Part shown: positions 53,352-64,000 of the stretch, in pieces | How positions within the stretch are numbered: position 1 is the first letter of the stretch | How the letters are laid out: every line of letters begins with the position of its first letter | Origin: Deinococcus arcticus | GTDB lineage: Bacteria > Deinococcota > Deinococci > Deinococcales > Deinococcaceae | Assembly: GCF_003028415.1 (NCBI RefSeq) | Contig: NZ_PYSV01000015.1 | Coordinates: 1-64,000, forward strand | Direction: 5' to 3' | Length of the DNA: 64,000 nucleotides | Notes under the pieces: model-generated | Told to the model about the DNA's origin: nothing | The model's input: the letters and a program-made list of their open reading frames with translations, nothing else | The model's database searches: none | Program-made: the position numbers and the translations under genes

Positions 53352-54310
53352 GCCTGCTGCCCCCCGGGGCCCCCCGGCTGGGCCTGGGGCTCGCCGCACT
53401 GGGGCGGCCCGGGTACATCAACCTGGGCCACGGCACTGATCTGCCCGGCAAGGGCGTGGACGACCTGAAGGCCCAGACCTGGGCCGTGCTGGACGCAGCC
53501 TGGGCGGCGGGACTGCGGTACTTTGACGCCGCGCGCAGCTACGGCCGCGCCGAGGCCTTTCTGGGCGGCTGGCTGGCGGCGCGGGGGCACAGCGGGGCCG
53601 TGCTGGGCAGCAAGTGGGGCTACACCTACGTGGCCGACTGGCGCGCGGACGCCGAAACCCACGAGGTCAAAACGCACGACCTCGCCACGCTGGACCGGCA
53701 GTGGCCCGAGACCCAGGCGGCGCTGAGCCGCGTGCCGGACCTGTACCTGATTCATTCCGCCACGCTGGACTCGGGGGTGCTGGAGAACCGGGCGGTGCTG
53801 GAACGCCTGGCCGAGCTGGCCGCCCAGGGCGTGCGGGTGGGCCTGAGCACCAGCGGCCCTGGGCAGGCCGACACCCTGCGCCGGGCGCTGGCGGTGCGGG
53901 TGGACGGCGTGTGTCCCTTTAGCGCGGTGCAGGCCACCTGGAACCTGCTGGAGCCCTCGGCGGGCGCGGCCCTGGCCGAGGCGCACGCGGCGGGCTGGAC
54001 GGTGGTGATCAAGGAGGCCGTGGCCAACGGCCGCCTCAGCGCGCGCGGCCTCGGTGGGCAGGGCGATGTACCGCCCCCCCTGGCCGGGGTGGCCCGCGAC
54101 CTGGGCGTGACCCCGGACGCCGTGGCCCTGGGTGCCGCGCTGGCGCAGCCCTGGGCGGATGTGGTGCTCAGCGGCGCCAGCACGCCGGAACAACTTGGGC
54201 AGAATCTGGCGGCGCTGCAGGTGTCGGTGACCGCCGAGCCCCTGCGCTCGGCGCTGGTGCAGGACCCAGCGGCCTACTGGGGGGCCCGGTCCGCCCTGCC
54301 CTGGACCTGA
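53348..54310 (+). CDS. aldo/keto reductase with a non-standard start
   Basis: The enzyme has the AKR pattern: PRLGLGLAALGRPGYINLG at the start, YFDAARSYGRAE with Asp and Tyr, GSKWGYTY with the Lys, and YLIHSATLDSG with the His; the C-terminal half continues as a barrel. No ATG, GTG or TTG precedes the conserved N-terminus in frame. The next GTG, at 53456, would cut off the first strand. I therefore mark CTG 53348, which overlaps the upstream stop as CTGA and has a GGGG site upstream. Insertion of a repeat element close by may have shaped this arrangement. Confidence 0.75.
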   Translation: MSLLPPGAPRLGLGLAALGRPGYINLGHGTDLPGKGVDDLKAQTWAVLDAAWAAGLRYFDAARSYGRAEAFLGGWLAARGHSGAVLGSKWGYTYVADWRADAETHEVKTHDLATLDRQWPETQAALSRVPDLYLIHSATLDSGVLENRAVLERLAELAAQGVRVGLSTSGPGQADTLRRALAVRVDGVCPFSAVQATWNLLEPSAGAALAEAHAAGWTVVIKEAVANGRLSARGLGGQGDVPPPLAGVARDLGVTPDAVALGAALAQPWADVVLSGASTPEQLGQNLAALQVSVTAEPLRSALVQDPAAYWGARSALPWT

Positions 54311-54411
54311 GGGCTGGGACTCCCCCCCGGCTTCCCTGGCGGGGGGGCGGTGCCCCCAACGGGCCCTGTGCCCGCCTGCGCCCGGCCCGGACGGAGGGTG
54401 CTGGCCCCCGC

Positions 54412-54417
54412 CATAAT
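54412..54417 (+). promoter_or_regulatory. -10 box of a leaderless promoter (mini-ORF)
   Basis: CATAAT, seven bases, then GTG 54425. Confidence 0.4.
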
Positions 54418-54424
54418 GGCAGCT

Positions 54425-54475
54425 GTGTCGCCGCGCACCGCAGTCACTTCCACGCCCCCTGCTGGGCGGGCCTGA
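54425..54475 (+). CDS. possible leaderless 16-codon leader ORF
   Basis: A GTG at leaderless distance from a CATAAT box opens a 16-codon frame that ends TGATG, sharing its last base with the ATG of the TPR gene. The peptide is Thr/Pro/Ala-rich with no recognisable family. It may serve to load ribosomes for the downstream gene. Confidence 0.35.
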   Translation: MSPRTAVTSTPPAGRA

Positions 54476-56241
54476 TGACGGACCTGCCCCCGGAGCTGTC
54501 GCACTACGAGGCCTATCTGCCCCAGCGGCGCACCCCGGAGCGGGTGGACGCCCTGCTGGACCTGGCCGGCGGCACCTTACCAGTTGAGGACGCCACTTCT
54601 TTGCTGGACCATGCGCGGACGCTGGCCCTGGAACTGGCCGACGAGGCGCGGGCCGCCCACACGGAGCTGCGGCTGGCCCTGCTGCAAGGCGGCGAGGCGG
54701 CCCTGGGTCACGCCCGGTCCGCGCAGGCCCGCTTTGAGCGCCTGAACGACACCCCGCTGGAAACGCAGTGTGCGCTGCGTCAGGCCGAACTGCTGACCCC
54801 GCTTCCGGTGCAGGCCCTGACGGCCAGCCTCGTGGCCGCCACCCTGGCACAGGAGGCCGGCGACGATGAGCTGCGGGCCCAGGCGCAGCGCCGGGCCGGC
54901 GAACTGTACAGCCGGCTTGGCGATGACCGGGCGGCCATCAGCGCCTACGAGCAGGGGCTGATCCTGACAGATGACCAGAAGCCCCAGGCCCGGGATCTGC
55001 CGGTGCTGCTGGCCCTGGGGAGTCTGCACATGCGCGCCAACCAGCCCGACGAGGCGTTCCGGGCCTACCGCATGGCCGGGCACCTGGCCCACCTGGAAGG
55101 CACCCCCGAACACGCCGACGCGCTGGGCGGCCTGGGCGTCTCCCACGGCTTCCAGGGCGACCACGCCCGCGCGCTGCAGTTTCTGGACCGGGCGGCCCGG
55201 CTCAGCTCGCTGCTGGGCGACCACCGCCGGCACACCCGTTACCTCAACCTGATGGCCTCGGCCCACGCCCGACGCGACGAACACGCCCAGGCCACCGAGG
55301 TGTTTGGGCAGAGCATGAGCGCTGCGGGGACTTCTGGACAGCCGGACATTCTGGTGATCACCCTGCTGAACGTGGCCGAATACCTGCTGAACCAGGGGCG
55401 GCACGACGAAGCGGCCACCCTGCTGGACCAGGCGCTGACCCTGAGCCAGCGGGCCCGGCTGGCCGGCGCCGAACGCCGCGCGCAGCGGCTGCTGGTCACG
55501 CTGGCCCTGGCCAGAGGTGACGCGGCCCGGGCCCTGGCCCACGAGCAGGCGTGGTCGGCGCTGGAACTGGAGGCGCAGGCTGACCGGCACGGGCGCCAGC
55601 AGCAGGTCCATGAGGCCACGGCGCAGGCCGAACTGCAGCTCGCGCTGCGGCGCGAACGCCGGGAGGTCCGGGCCAGCCTGGCCGCAGCGCTGGGCGAGGC
55701 GTCGGCGCGCGTGGACGAACTGCACCGTCAGGTGGAAGGCTGGAAGGGCAGCTCGCTGTACGACCTGCAAAGCGGCGCTCGTTCGCGGCTCTACGGCACC
55801 GAGCAGCTCACGCAGAACTTCAAGCGCAGCCTGCGCTCCAAGACGCACCTGTCGGTGGCGGTGGTGGGCATTGAGGTGGCCACGGCCAGCGTGGGGGGCG
55901 CCGGCCAATTGCTGGCAGAAACCGTCTTGCAAACGGTCCGGCAGCTGCTGGAACAGAGCGTGCGTGAAACGGATCTGGTGGCCCGTTTCGACGAGTGGAA
56001 GTTCATGGTGATCTTTCCTGAAACCCCCACGTCTGGCGCCAGGATTGCCCTGCAGCGCCTGATCGAGGCCGCCGCCGCCCACGACTGGAAGGCGCAGGGC
56101 CTGGACTCACCACCGACCCTGTTTATCGGGCTGGCCGGCCGGGGCTTTCTTCAGGGCGCCCAGCTGCTGCTGGACGTGGCCGATGAGGAGCATTACCGCG
56201 CCCGGCGGCAGGGACCCAACCAGCTGTGTACCGCCGAATGA
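54475..56241 (+). CDS. TPR protein with a degenerate GGDEF domain
   Basis: The 588-residue protein resembles the TPR-GGDEF protein at 33256-34941 in layout: TPR repeats over about residues 40-390 and a coiled coil, then a GGDEF-like domain (about 425-588). The domain start (LYDLQSGARSRLYGTEQL) has lost the DxLTGxxNR pattern, and the signature strand reads ARFDEWKFMVIF instead of RYGGEEF. The metal-binding Asp pair is also missing. It cannot make cyclic di-GMP but might bind GTP, cyclic di-GMP or a partner. The ATG overlaps a short leader ORF. Confidence 0.8.
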   Translation: MTDLPPELSHYEAYLPQRRTPERVDALLDLAGGTLPVEDATSLLDHARTLALELADEARAAHTELRLALLQGGEAALGHARSAQARFERLNDTPLETQCALRQAELLTPLPVQALTASLVAATLAQEAGDDELRAQAQRRAGELYSRLGDDRAAISAYEQGLILTDDQKPQARDLPVLLALGSLHMRANQPDEAFRAYRMAGHLAHLEGTPEHADALGGLGVSHGFQGDHARALQFLDRAARLSSLLGDHRRHTRYLNLMASAHARRDEHAQATEVFGQSMSAAGTSGQPDILVITLLNVAEYLLNQGRHDEAATLLDQALTLSQRARLAGAERRAQRLLVTLALARGDAARALAHEQAWSALELEAQADRHGRQQQVHEATAQAELQLALRRERREVRASLAAALGEASARVDELHRQVEGWKGSSLYDLQSGARSRLYGTEQLTQNFKRSLRSKTHLSVAVVGIEVATASVGGAGQLLAETVLQTVRQLLEQSVRETDLVARFDEWKFMVIFPETPTSGARIALQRLIEAAAAHDWKAQGLDSPPTLFIGLAGRGFLQGAQLLLDVADEEHYRARRQGPNQLCTAE

Positions 56242-56318
56242 AATGCCCGGGTGAAGAAATGACGGCGTGAAAAGGGCGCCCCGCAGGGCCGGAGGAAACA
56301 GGGGCGGGCCAACCCCTT

Positions 56319-56462
56319 AAGGACGTTGCCCCTCACGGTGCGACTGTTCAGGAGAGCACCGAACAGTCTCCACGCCCGGTGCAAAGTCCTTTGTTCGAGA
56401 CTCGCTCTGCGGCGCAGCTGTTCCAGCCCGCTCGGTTGATCTAAAGATCAACAGCGAGCGAC
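56319..56462 (+). repeat. palindromic repeat family 1, copy B
   Basis: The outer stem (about 56319-56332 with 56379-56392; 12 of 14 pairs) encloses a perfect 8-bp inner stem (56342-56349 with 56361-56368) and the loop AGGAGAGCACC. The tail ends with a GTTGATC/GATCAAC hairpin (56435-56452) and abuts the TAA stop of the FAD gene, just as copy A abuts the ferredoxin stop. Confidence 0.85.
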
Positions 56463-57614
56463 TTAATTCAGCGTCTCCGCCACCGCCTGGGCCAGTTCAC
56501 GCGCCGCGTGCAGCCCCAGCGTGTCGGCGTGGGGGCCGCCCAGCAGCAGCCAGGTGTGCTCGTCCAGGGGTTCGAAGGTGGGGGGCCCATCGGCCCGGCC
56601 CCCCGGCAGGGCCAGCCACGCGCCGGGCACGTCGGCCAGGCTGCGGCCCAGGTGCAGGGCTTCTGTGGCCAGGGCAGGCACGGCGTCCATCAGGGCCACG
56701 AGGTCTTCCAGCGTTTCGCGCCGCAGGCCGGTGGGCACCCCGGTCAGCCCCCCGCCCGAAGGCTGGTAGCCGTGCGGATCGCGCCCGTGCAGCGGCGGAA
56801 TCAGGGTATATGCGCCGTGCTGGGGGCGCAGGGTCAGGCCGCCCGCGCGCAGCACCGGACTGTGCGCCCCACTGGGCACGGCGAGGTGCGGGGTCTGGCG
56901 GTAGGCGCGGGCGTGGCGGGTGTGCACCCCCAGCGCGCATTCGGCCAGCCAGGGCCCCTTGGCCCCGGCCGCCAGCACCACGGCGCGGGCCGTGACCAGA
57001 TGCGTCTCGTGCGTCACGATCTGGTGGGTGTTCGTGACTGTCAAGCGCTCCAGGCACAGCCCGCCCCCGGGCTGGGGCGCCGCGCGGGTGTTCAGCAGCA
57101 GGTCCGCCCCCGCGCGGATGGCCGCCTGCGCGGCGTGCAGGGCGGCGTGGCCGGGGCGGTACATCCCGGCGTCCGGGTCCAGTTCGGCCCAGGGCAGCGC
57201 GGCCGGGTTCACCAGGGCCCCCATGTCCGGCCAGCGCGCCAGGGTCTGGGCCGTGGGCACCCGGCCGGGGGCAGGCTCCGCGTGCAGGCTCACCAGTTCC
57301 CGGGCCTCCCAGCCGGTGCCGCCCAGGGCCTGCAGCGCCCCCCGGGTCCAGCGGGCGGCCCCGTGGTGCTCGGGCGCCAGGCCCGACAGGCTCCAGACCC
57401 CCGGGGCCAGAATGGTGGCGCCGTCCTCGTTGGGCAGTCCGCCTTCTTCCACCAGCAGCAGCCGCAGGGCCGGGGCCTGCTGGCGCAGAAACAGCGCCGC
57501 CGCCGCGCCCATGCGCCCGGCGCCCACCACCGCCACGTCGTAGGGGGACGGCGCAAAGGGCTGGCCCACATGGGCCCACACGCGGCCGGGGGCGGCAGGG
57601 AGCGGCGCACTCAT
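56463..57614 (-). CDS. FAD-dependent oxidoreductase, DAO type
   Basis: The 383-residue protein has a Rossmann motif VAVVGAGRMGAAAALFLRQQ near residue 28, then a VLAAGAKGPWLAE region in the middle and a final LLLGGPHADTLGLHAARELA, where a DAO-family enzyme places the FAD pyrophosphate loop. It likely oxidises a secondary amine or amino acid, but no substrate residues can be named. The ATG at 57614 follows CATCAT by seven bases; an ATG three codons earlier (57623) is also in frame. The stop codon touches repeat copy B. Confidence 0.8.
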   Translation of the reverse strand: MSAPLPAAPGRVWAHVGQPFAPSPYDVAVVGAGRMGAAAALFLRQQAPALRLLLVEEGGLPNEDGATILAPGVWSLSGLAPEHHGAARWTRGALQALGGTGWEARELVSLHAEPAPGRVPTAQTLARWPDMGALVNPAALPWAELDPDAGMYRPGHAALHAAQAAIRAGADLLLNTRAAPQPGGGLCLERLTVTNTHQIVTHETHLVTARAVVLAAGAKGPWLAECALGVHTRHARAYRQTPHLAVPSGAHSPVLRAGGLTLRPQHGAYTLIPPLHGRDPHGYQPSGGGLTGVPTGLRRETLEDLVALMDAVPALATEALHLGRSLADVPGAWLALPGGRADGPPTFEPLDEHTWLLLGGPHADTLGLHAARELAQAVAETLN

Positions 57615-57749
57615 AGCGGCCATGATGCCGCGCCGGCGCGCCCGGCCCCCGCATGGCCCAAGGGCGGCTCAAGGCGGCCGGTGCCGGGCGCTTTCTCACC
57701 GGGCTGTCAGATGGCGGTGCCGGTGCGCTGCGTATACTCGGCCTTGATC

Positions 57750-59029
57750 ATGCCTGAAGGAACTGTTCTGCTTCCCGAAGTGCCGGGGAGCCGCCGCTGC
57801 CTGCGCCGCGTTTCTGCAGGCCCCTGGGCCCGCGCCGCCGCCGGGGCCCTGGCGCTGCTGGCCCCGGCGGCGGGCGCGCTGAACGTGCGGGTGCTGGTGG
57901 CCAGTGGTCCGCAGCTGACGGTGCGGGTGCCGCTGACGGCCCCGGCCACGCCGGGGCTCAATCCTCCAGGCTTGGGCACGCCGGCGCCCCTGGCCCCCAC
58001 GGGCCCGGCCTCCACCCAGACCTGGACCGTGGGCGTGGCCGGCGGGCAACTGACCCTGAACGGCCAGCCCACCGGCAACGCCGCGCTGTACCTGCCGCCC
58101 GCGCCCGGGGCCACCGTGGACATCGCCGGGCGGAGCTACCGGGGGGGGCTGCACCTGCGCGCCGAGGGGGGCAAGGTGCAGGGCATCAACGTGGTGGACG
58201 TGGAAGACTACCTGCGCGGCGTGGTGCCGGCCGAGATGCCCGCCTCGTGGCCCCCGGCGGCCCTGGCAGCGCAGGCGGTGATTGCGCGCACCTACGTGGC
58301 CGCCCGGCTGAACCCGGCCGCGCCCTACGACACCTGCGCCACCGAAAGCTGCCAGGTCTACCCCGGCCTGGGCGCCGAGAAACCGCAGACCGACGCCGCT
58401 GTGAACGCCACGCGCGCCCAGGTGGTGGCCTACGGGGGCCGGGCGGCCAGCACCTATTTCAGCAGCGACTCCGGGGGCTTCACGGCGTCCAGCGCCGAGG
58501 TCTGGGGCGCGGCCCTGCCATACCTGAACGCCAAGGCCGATCCCTTTTCGGCCGGGGGCCCGCGCGCCCGCTGGCGCCTGGAGGTGCCGCAGAGCAGGGT
58601 GCAGGCCCTGGCCGGGGAATACGGAGTGCGCACCCCACTGAAGGGCGTGGCCGTGAGCCGCGTCAGTGAATCGGGACGGCCGCTGGAAGTGACCCTGAGT
58701 GCGGCCGGGGGCACCGTCAAGCTCTCGGGCGCCCGCGCCGGGGGCTTCGTGCGTGCGCTGGGGGCACCGGGCACCCGGGTCACGCTCTCGGGCCTGAGTC
58801 CGCTGGTTCTGGAGGGCAACGGCGCCGGGCACGGCGTGGGCCTGTCGCAGTACGGCGCGCTGGGGCTGGCGAAAGCGGGCTACACCCACCTGCATGTGCT
58901 GGGCTTTTACTACCCCGGCACCAGCCTGGGCACCCTGGCGGGGGGGGACGGAGGCCGACCAGCCCTGGCGGTGGGCCCAGGCCTGCCGGACCTGAACCCG
59001 CTGGCCGCCGCGCGCCCCGGGACCGCCCA

Positions 59030-59033
<4 letters not shown>
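57750..59033 (+). CDS. SpoIID/LytB-domain protein
   Basis: The 427-residue protein has a basic leader and hydrophobic signal (AAAGALALLAPAAGA). The SpoIID/LytB domain follows, with VVDVEDYLRGVVPAEMPASWPPAALAAQAVIARTY, TESCQVYPG, STYFSSDSGGFTASSAEVWG and the final GHGVGLSQYGALGLAKAGYTHLHVLGFYYPGT. In Bacillus, SpoIID is a lytic transglycosylase that cuts denuded glycan strands. A TATACT box (57733-57738) lies 11 bases before the ATG and five before an in-frame TTG (57744), which may be the true start. It is coupled to the LptD-like gene by a GTGA overlap. Confidence 0.87.
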
Positions 59034-61804
<2,771 letters not shown>

Positions 61805-61818
61805 CCCCTGGAGGATCT

Positions 61819-62901
61819 ATGCGCCGCCTGCTTCTGACCCTGGGCCTGCTGACCGCGGGCACCCTCACCGCCTGCACCGGCACCGAGGAAACCACGCCGC
61901 CCCTGCGCCTGGTGGTGCTGGAAGGCGCGGCCACCCTGCGCGCCCTGAACCTGACCACCAGCGCGGCGGCCGCGGCACCCACCGTGACCCCCGGTCCCAC
62001 GGCGGCTGTGACGGGCGGCCTGAGTGTGCACCCCACCGCCGACGCCCGGCAGTTTCTGCTGGTGCGCACCGAGGCCGCCGAGCGCCGCACGCCGGACCTC
62101 GCGGTGAGCACCACCTTTCCGGCGCCTGGCTTCACGCCGGTGTGCTTCACGCGCGCCGCGCAGAACCCGGGGCTGGACCGCCTGCTTGTGCTCAGCGACT
62201 GCAGCGGCGCGCAGCGCCTGAGCCTCTACCAGGACGCGCGCCTGGTCTGGCAGACCCCGCTGCCCTTGTTTCTGGCCCCCACGCCCGGCGTGGCCACGCC
62301 CCCGGTGCGGCTGGCCGTGCAGGGCGAGGTGGGCGTGGTGGCCCGCCCGCGCCTGGGCGGCGGCAGCGAGGTGCTGCGCGTGGCGGTGCCGGTGGGGGGC
62401 GCCGCGCCCCAGGTCAGCGAGCCGCAGCCGTCAGCGGCCATCTACGATCTGGCGGCCTACGGAAGCGACCTCCTGGCCGCCACCGACACAGGGGTACAGC
62501 GCCTGAATGCCGCCGGGCTGCCCGACCCCGCCACCACGATCAGCGCCCTGGGCACGGCGCGCTATGACCGCCTGTGGACTGGCGCCCCCGGCCGCCTGCT
62601 GGCCGCGTGGCGCAGTGACGTGGGCACCGGCCTGGGCCCCCAGCCCCTGCGGGTGTGGAACGGCACATCCACCGAGGCGAACAGCGCCGCCACCGTGGCC
62701 ACCTTCAGCGACCTGCGCGACCTCACCTTTACCCCCGACGGCTTTCTGTACACCCTGACGGCCAGTACCCTCACCCGCCTGGATACCCTGCGCGGTCTGC
62801 AAAGCGGCGCCTGGAACCCGGTCACCCTGCCGGGCCCCTTCAATGACGCCCGCAGCCTGACCTGGGTGGTGCCGCCGGAAGCGCCGTCAGGGGGGCCATG
62901 A
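61819..62901 (+). CDS. hypothetical lipoprotein
   Basis: The 360-residue precursor has a lipoprotein signal with lipobox L-T-A-C near residue 19. The mature part alternates short beta strands and turns with repeats that resemble a propeller (YDLAAYGSDLLAATDTGVQRL, FSDLRDLTFTPDGFLYTLTAS), but no family is certain. GGAGGATCT before ATG 61819 and a 14-base gap to the LptD-like gene place it in the same operon. Its stop lies in a heptamer array. Confidence 0.68.
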   Translation: MRRLLLTLGLLTAGTLTACTGTEETTPPLRLVVLEGAATLRALNLTTSAAAAAPTVTPGPTAAVTGGLSVHPTADARQFLLVRTEAAERRTPDLAVSTTFPAPGFTPVCFTRAAQNPGLDRLLVLSDCSGAQRLSLYQDARLVWQTPLPLFLAPTPGVATPPVRLAVQGEVGVVARPRLGGGSEVLRVAVPVGGAAPQVSEPQPSAAIYDLAAYGSDLLAATDTGVQRLNAAGLPDPATTISALGTARYDRLWTGAPGRLLAAWRSDVGTGLGPQPLRVWNGTSTEANSAATVATFSDLRDLTFTPDGFLYTLTASTLTRLDTLRGLQSGAWNPVTLPGPFNDARSLTWVVPPEAPSGGP

Positions 62902-62959
62902 GCCATGGGCTGTGGGGGTGAGCCCCATGGCTCATGGCCCGGAGCCCACAGCCTGAACC
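62895..62959. repeat. heptamer inverted array between convergent genes
   Basis: The left arm, 62895-62922, is four units (GCCATGA, GCCATGG, GCTGTGG, GGGTGAG) and includes the lipoprotein stop. The right arm, 62925-62959, is five units on the minus strand (GTTCAGG, GCTGTGG, GCTCCGG, GCCATGA, GCCATGG) and ends one base before the serine-hydrolase stop. The spacer is two bases. Confidence 0.88.
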
Positions 62960-63934
62960 TCACAGCTCTCCCAGCAGCCCCAGCAGCAGGCGCGTGACCC
63001 CGCCGCGCTCGCCCAGCAGCGGGAGTCCGCCGCGCACCAGCACGGCGGCCACCGCGCCGCGCCCCGTGTGAATGCCCAGGGCGGTGCGGGTGGCGCGGGC
63101 AGTGCCGTCGTGCCAGCGCAGCGCCCCCCGGGCAAACCAGCCCGGGGCCACACCGCTGAGCGCCGGGGGCAGACCCGGGGGCCGGGTCAGTTCAGTCCAG
63201 GCCGTGGGCGACAGCCCAGCCCACAGCGCGCCGCCGAAGGTGAGCAGGTCGTCGGCGCTGCCGAAGAGCCCGCCCGCCCCGGCCAGTGGGCCAAAGCCGG
63301 TGGGCGGGGCCGTCACCTGCCCTGGGCCCTCAAGGCCCACCCCCAGTTCCAGCGGCCCGGTCACCCACCGTTCCAGCGCCCGGCCGTAGCCTGGGGCGCT
63401 GAAGGCTTCGCCCGCCGCGTGGGCCGCCGCCAGGGCCAGCAGGCCCGCGCCCAGGTTGGAATAGACAAAGCGGCCCCCAGGCCGGGCCCAGCGCCGGGCA
63501 CTGGCGACCACAGCGGCCGGGTCCATGCCGCCGTAGGGATCGTGAAAGCGGGTCAAGGTGGTGAGCATCACCCGCGCCGGGTGCAGGGGCAGCCCCGCCG
63601 TGTGGGTGCCCAGGGCGCGCGGCGTGATGTAGGGCGGCAACCCCCGCAGCGGGCCGCCCAGCCGGGCCAGCGGCCAGTCCCAGTCCAGATGCCCGGCGCC
63701 GTGCAGCGCCGCCGCCAGCGTGGCCGTAAAGGGCTTGCTTACGCTGGCCAGTTCGAACACCTGTCCGGGGTGAACCGGGCCAAAGGCACGCACCTCGCGC
63801 CGGTCCCCGAGTGCCACGCCCACCACGCCGCCGCGTGCAGTGGCCTGCCGCAGCAGTGGGCGTAGCCCGGTCAGGTCGGTGCCCAGCAGGTCGCTGTACG
63901 CCCGCAGAGCGGCGCGGGCGGGGTCACGGAACAT
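62960..63934 (-). CDS. serine hydrolase, class C beta-lactamase family
   Basis: The 324-residue protein has the serine beta-lactamase / D-Ala-D-Ala peptidase signature SVSK (nucleophile Ser and Lys) in the VFELASVSKPFTATLA segment near residue 65, and YSNLG as the second catalytic Tyr motif near 160. The third motif is relaxed (a HTG segment near the end). There is no signal peptide, so it may be a cytoplasmic esterase or peptidase. A TAGGCT box six bases before the ATG predicts a leaderless message. Confidence 0.83.
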   Translation of the reverse strand: MFRDPARAALRAYSDLLGTDLTGLRPLLRQATARGGVVGVALGDRREVRAFGPVHPGQVFELASVSKPFTATLAAALHGAGHLDWDWPLARLGGPLRGLPPYITPRALGTHTAGLPLHPARVMLTTLTRFHDPYGGMDPAAVVASARRWARPGGRFVYSNLGAGLLALAAAHAAGEAFSAPGYGRALERWVTGPLELGVGLEGPGQVTAPPTGFGPLAGAGGLFGSADDLLTFGGALWAGLSPTAWTELTRPPGLPPALSGVAPGWFARGALRWHDGTARATRTALGIHTGRGAVAAVLVRGGLPLLGERGGVTRLLLGLLGEL

Positions 63935-63940
63935 GGGGGC

Positions 63941-63946
63941 AGCCTA
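63941..63946 (-). promoter_or_regulatory. -10 box of a leaderless promoter (serine hydrolase)
   Basis: The minus strand reads TAGGCT, six bases, ATG. Confidence 0.5.
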
Positions 63947-63964
63947 CCCCGCCGCGCGGGCGGC

Positions 63965-63993
63965 TTGACATGGCCCCGTTCTGCCTTTAGTCT
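63965..63993 (+). promoter_or_regulatory. strong outward-facing promoter at the right edge
   Basis: TTGACA (63965-63970), a 17-base spacer and TAGTCT (63988-63993) form a near-consensus sigma-70 promoter. The window ends seven bases later, so the gene it drives lies beyond the edge and may well be leaderless. Confidence 0.65.
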
Positions 63994-64000
63994 GCTGGCG

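Overview
The window reads as one high-GC chromosomal segment of a Deinococcus-type bacterium. The signs are a strong G/C bias at third codon positions, many start codons that sit 5-7 nt behind a TANNNT or xAxxxT -10 box (leaderless mRNAs, typical of Deinococcus), a fusion of a degenerate PLP-enzyme domain with an HRDC domain, a mazEF pair, TPR-GGDEF proteins, and an envelope cluster with an LptD/OstA-like protein. No phage, integrase or transposase gene was seen. All assignments come from reading the sequence; no database search was run.

Layout. 1-1.8 kb: flavin reductase, xseB and a PlsC-type acyltransferase. 1.8-5.1 kb: cobalamin riboswitch, then btuF-btuC-btuD and a 2Fe-2S ferredoxin. 5.1-5.6 kb: a nest of non-coding palindromic repeats. 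5.6-12.6 kb: HRDC fusion protein, exported proteins, a peptidoglycan-binding M15-type hydrolase, a VWA protein, DinB-like protein and mscL. 12.6-18.4 kb: DUF512 Fe-S protein, then the riboflavin operon ribD-ribE-ribBA-ribH behind an FMN riboswitch with an enlarged arm. 18.5-24.8 kb: gltB-gltD. 25.2-29.6 kb: mazEF, two metallophosphoesterases and small proteins. 29.7-38.4 kb: beta-propeller lipoprotein, ABC exporter, two GGDEF proteins, aldo/keto reductase, DHFR-like and VOC proteins. 38.5-44.5 kb: phenylacetate operon paaA-B-C-D, an ADP-ribosylglycohydrolase-like gene, paaZ. 44.5-50.3 kb: thiamine operon thiC-E-S-G-O-D behind a TPP riboswitch. 50.6-64 kb: exported proteins, nucleotidyltransferase, aldo/keto reductase, a TPR protein with a broken GGDEF domain, FAD oxidoreductase, then SpoIID/LptD/lipoprotein and a serine hydrolase.

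Three cofactor systems (B12 uptake, riboflavin, thiamine) each have their own riboswitch. The thiamine operon runs straight into the paa operon: a palindrome matching the PaaR operator consensus overlaps the thiD stop codon.

The strongest unexplained signal is a class of intergenic elements made of degenerate 7-bp or 8-bp tandem units, usually arranged as two inverted arms with the purine-rich strand pointing toward the centre. They sit at gene ends, in some cases filling the space between convergent stop codons, and sometimes run into coding sequence (RibBA tail, RibE tail, PaaD N-terminus, ThiE N-terminus). Unit sequence differs between loci, while period and arm geometry persist. Two further palindromic repeat families are present: one shows compensatory base-pair changes between copies, and the other appears to be inserted in frame in a small ORF.
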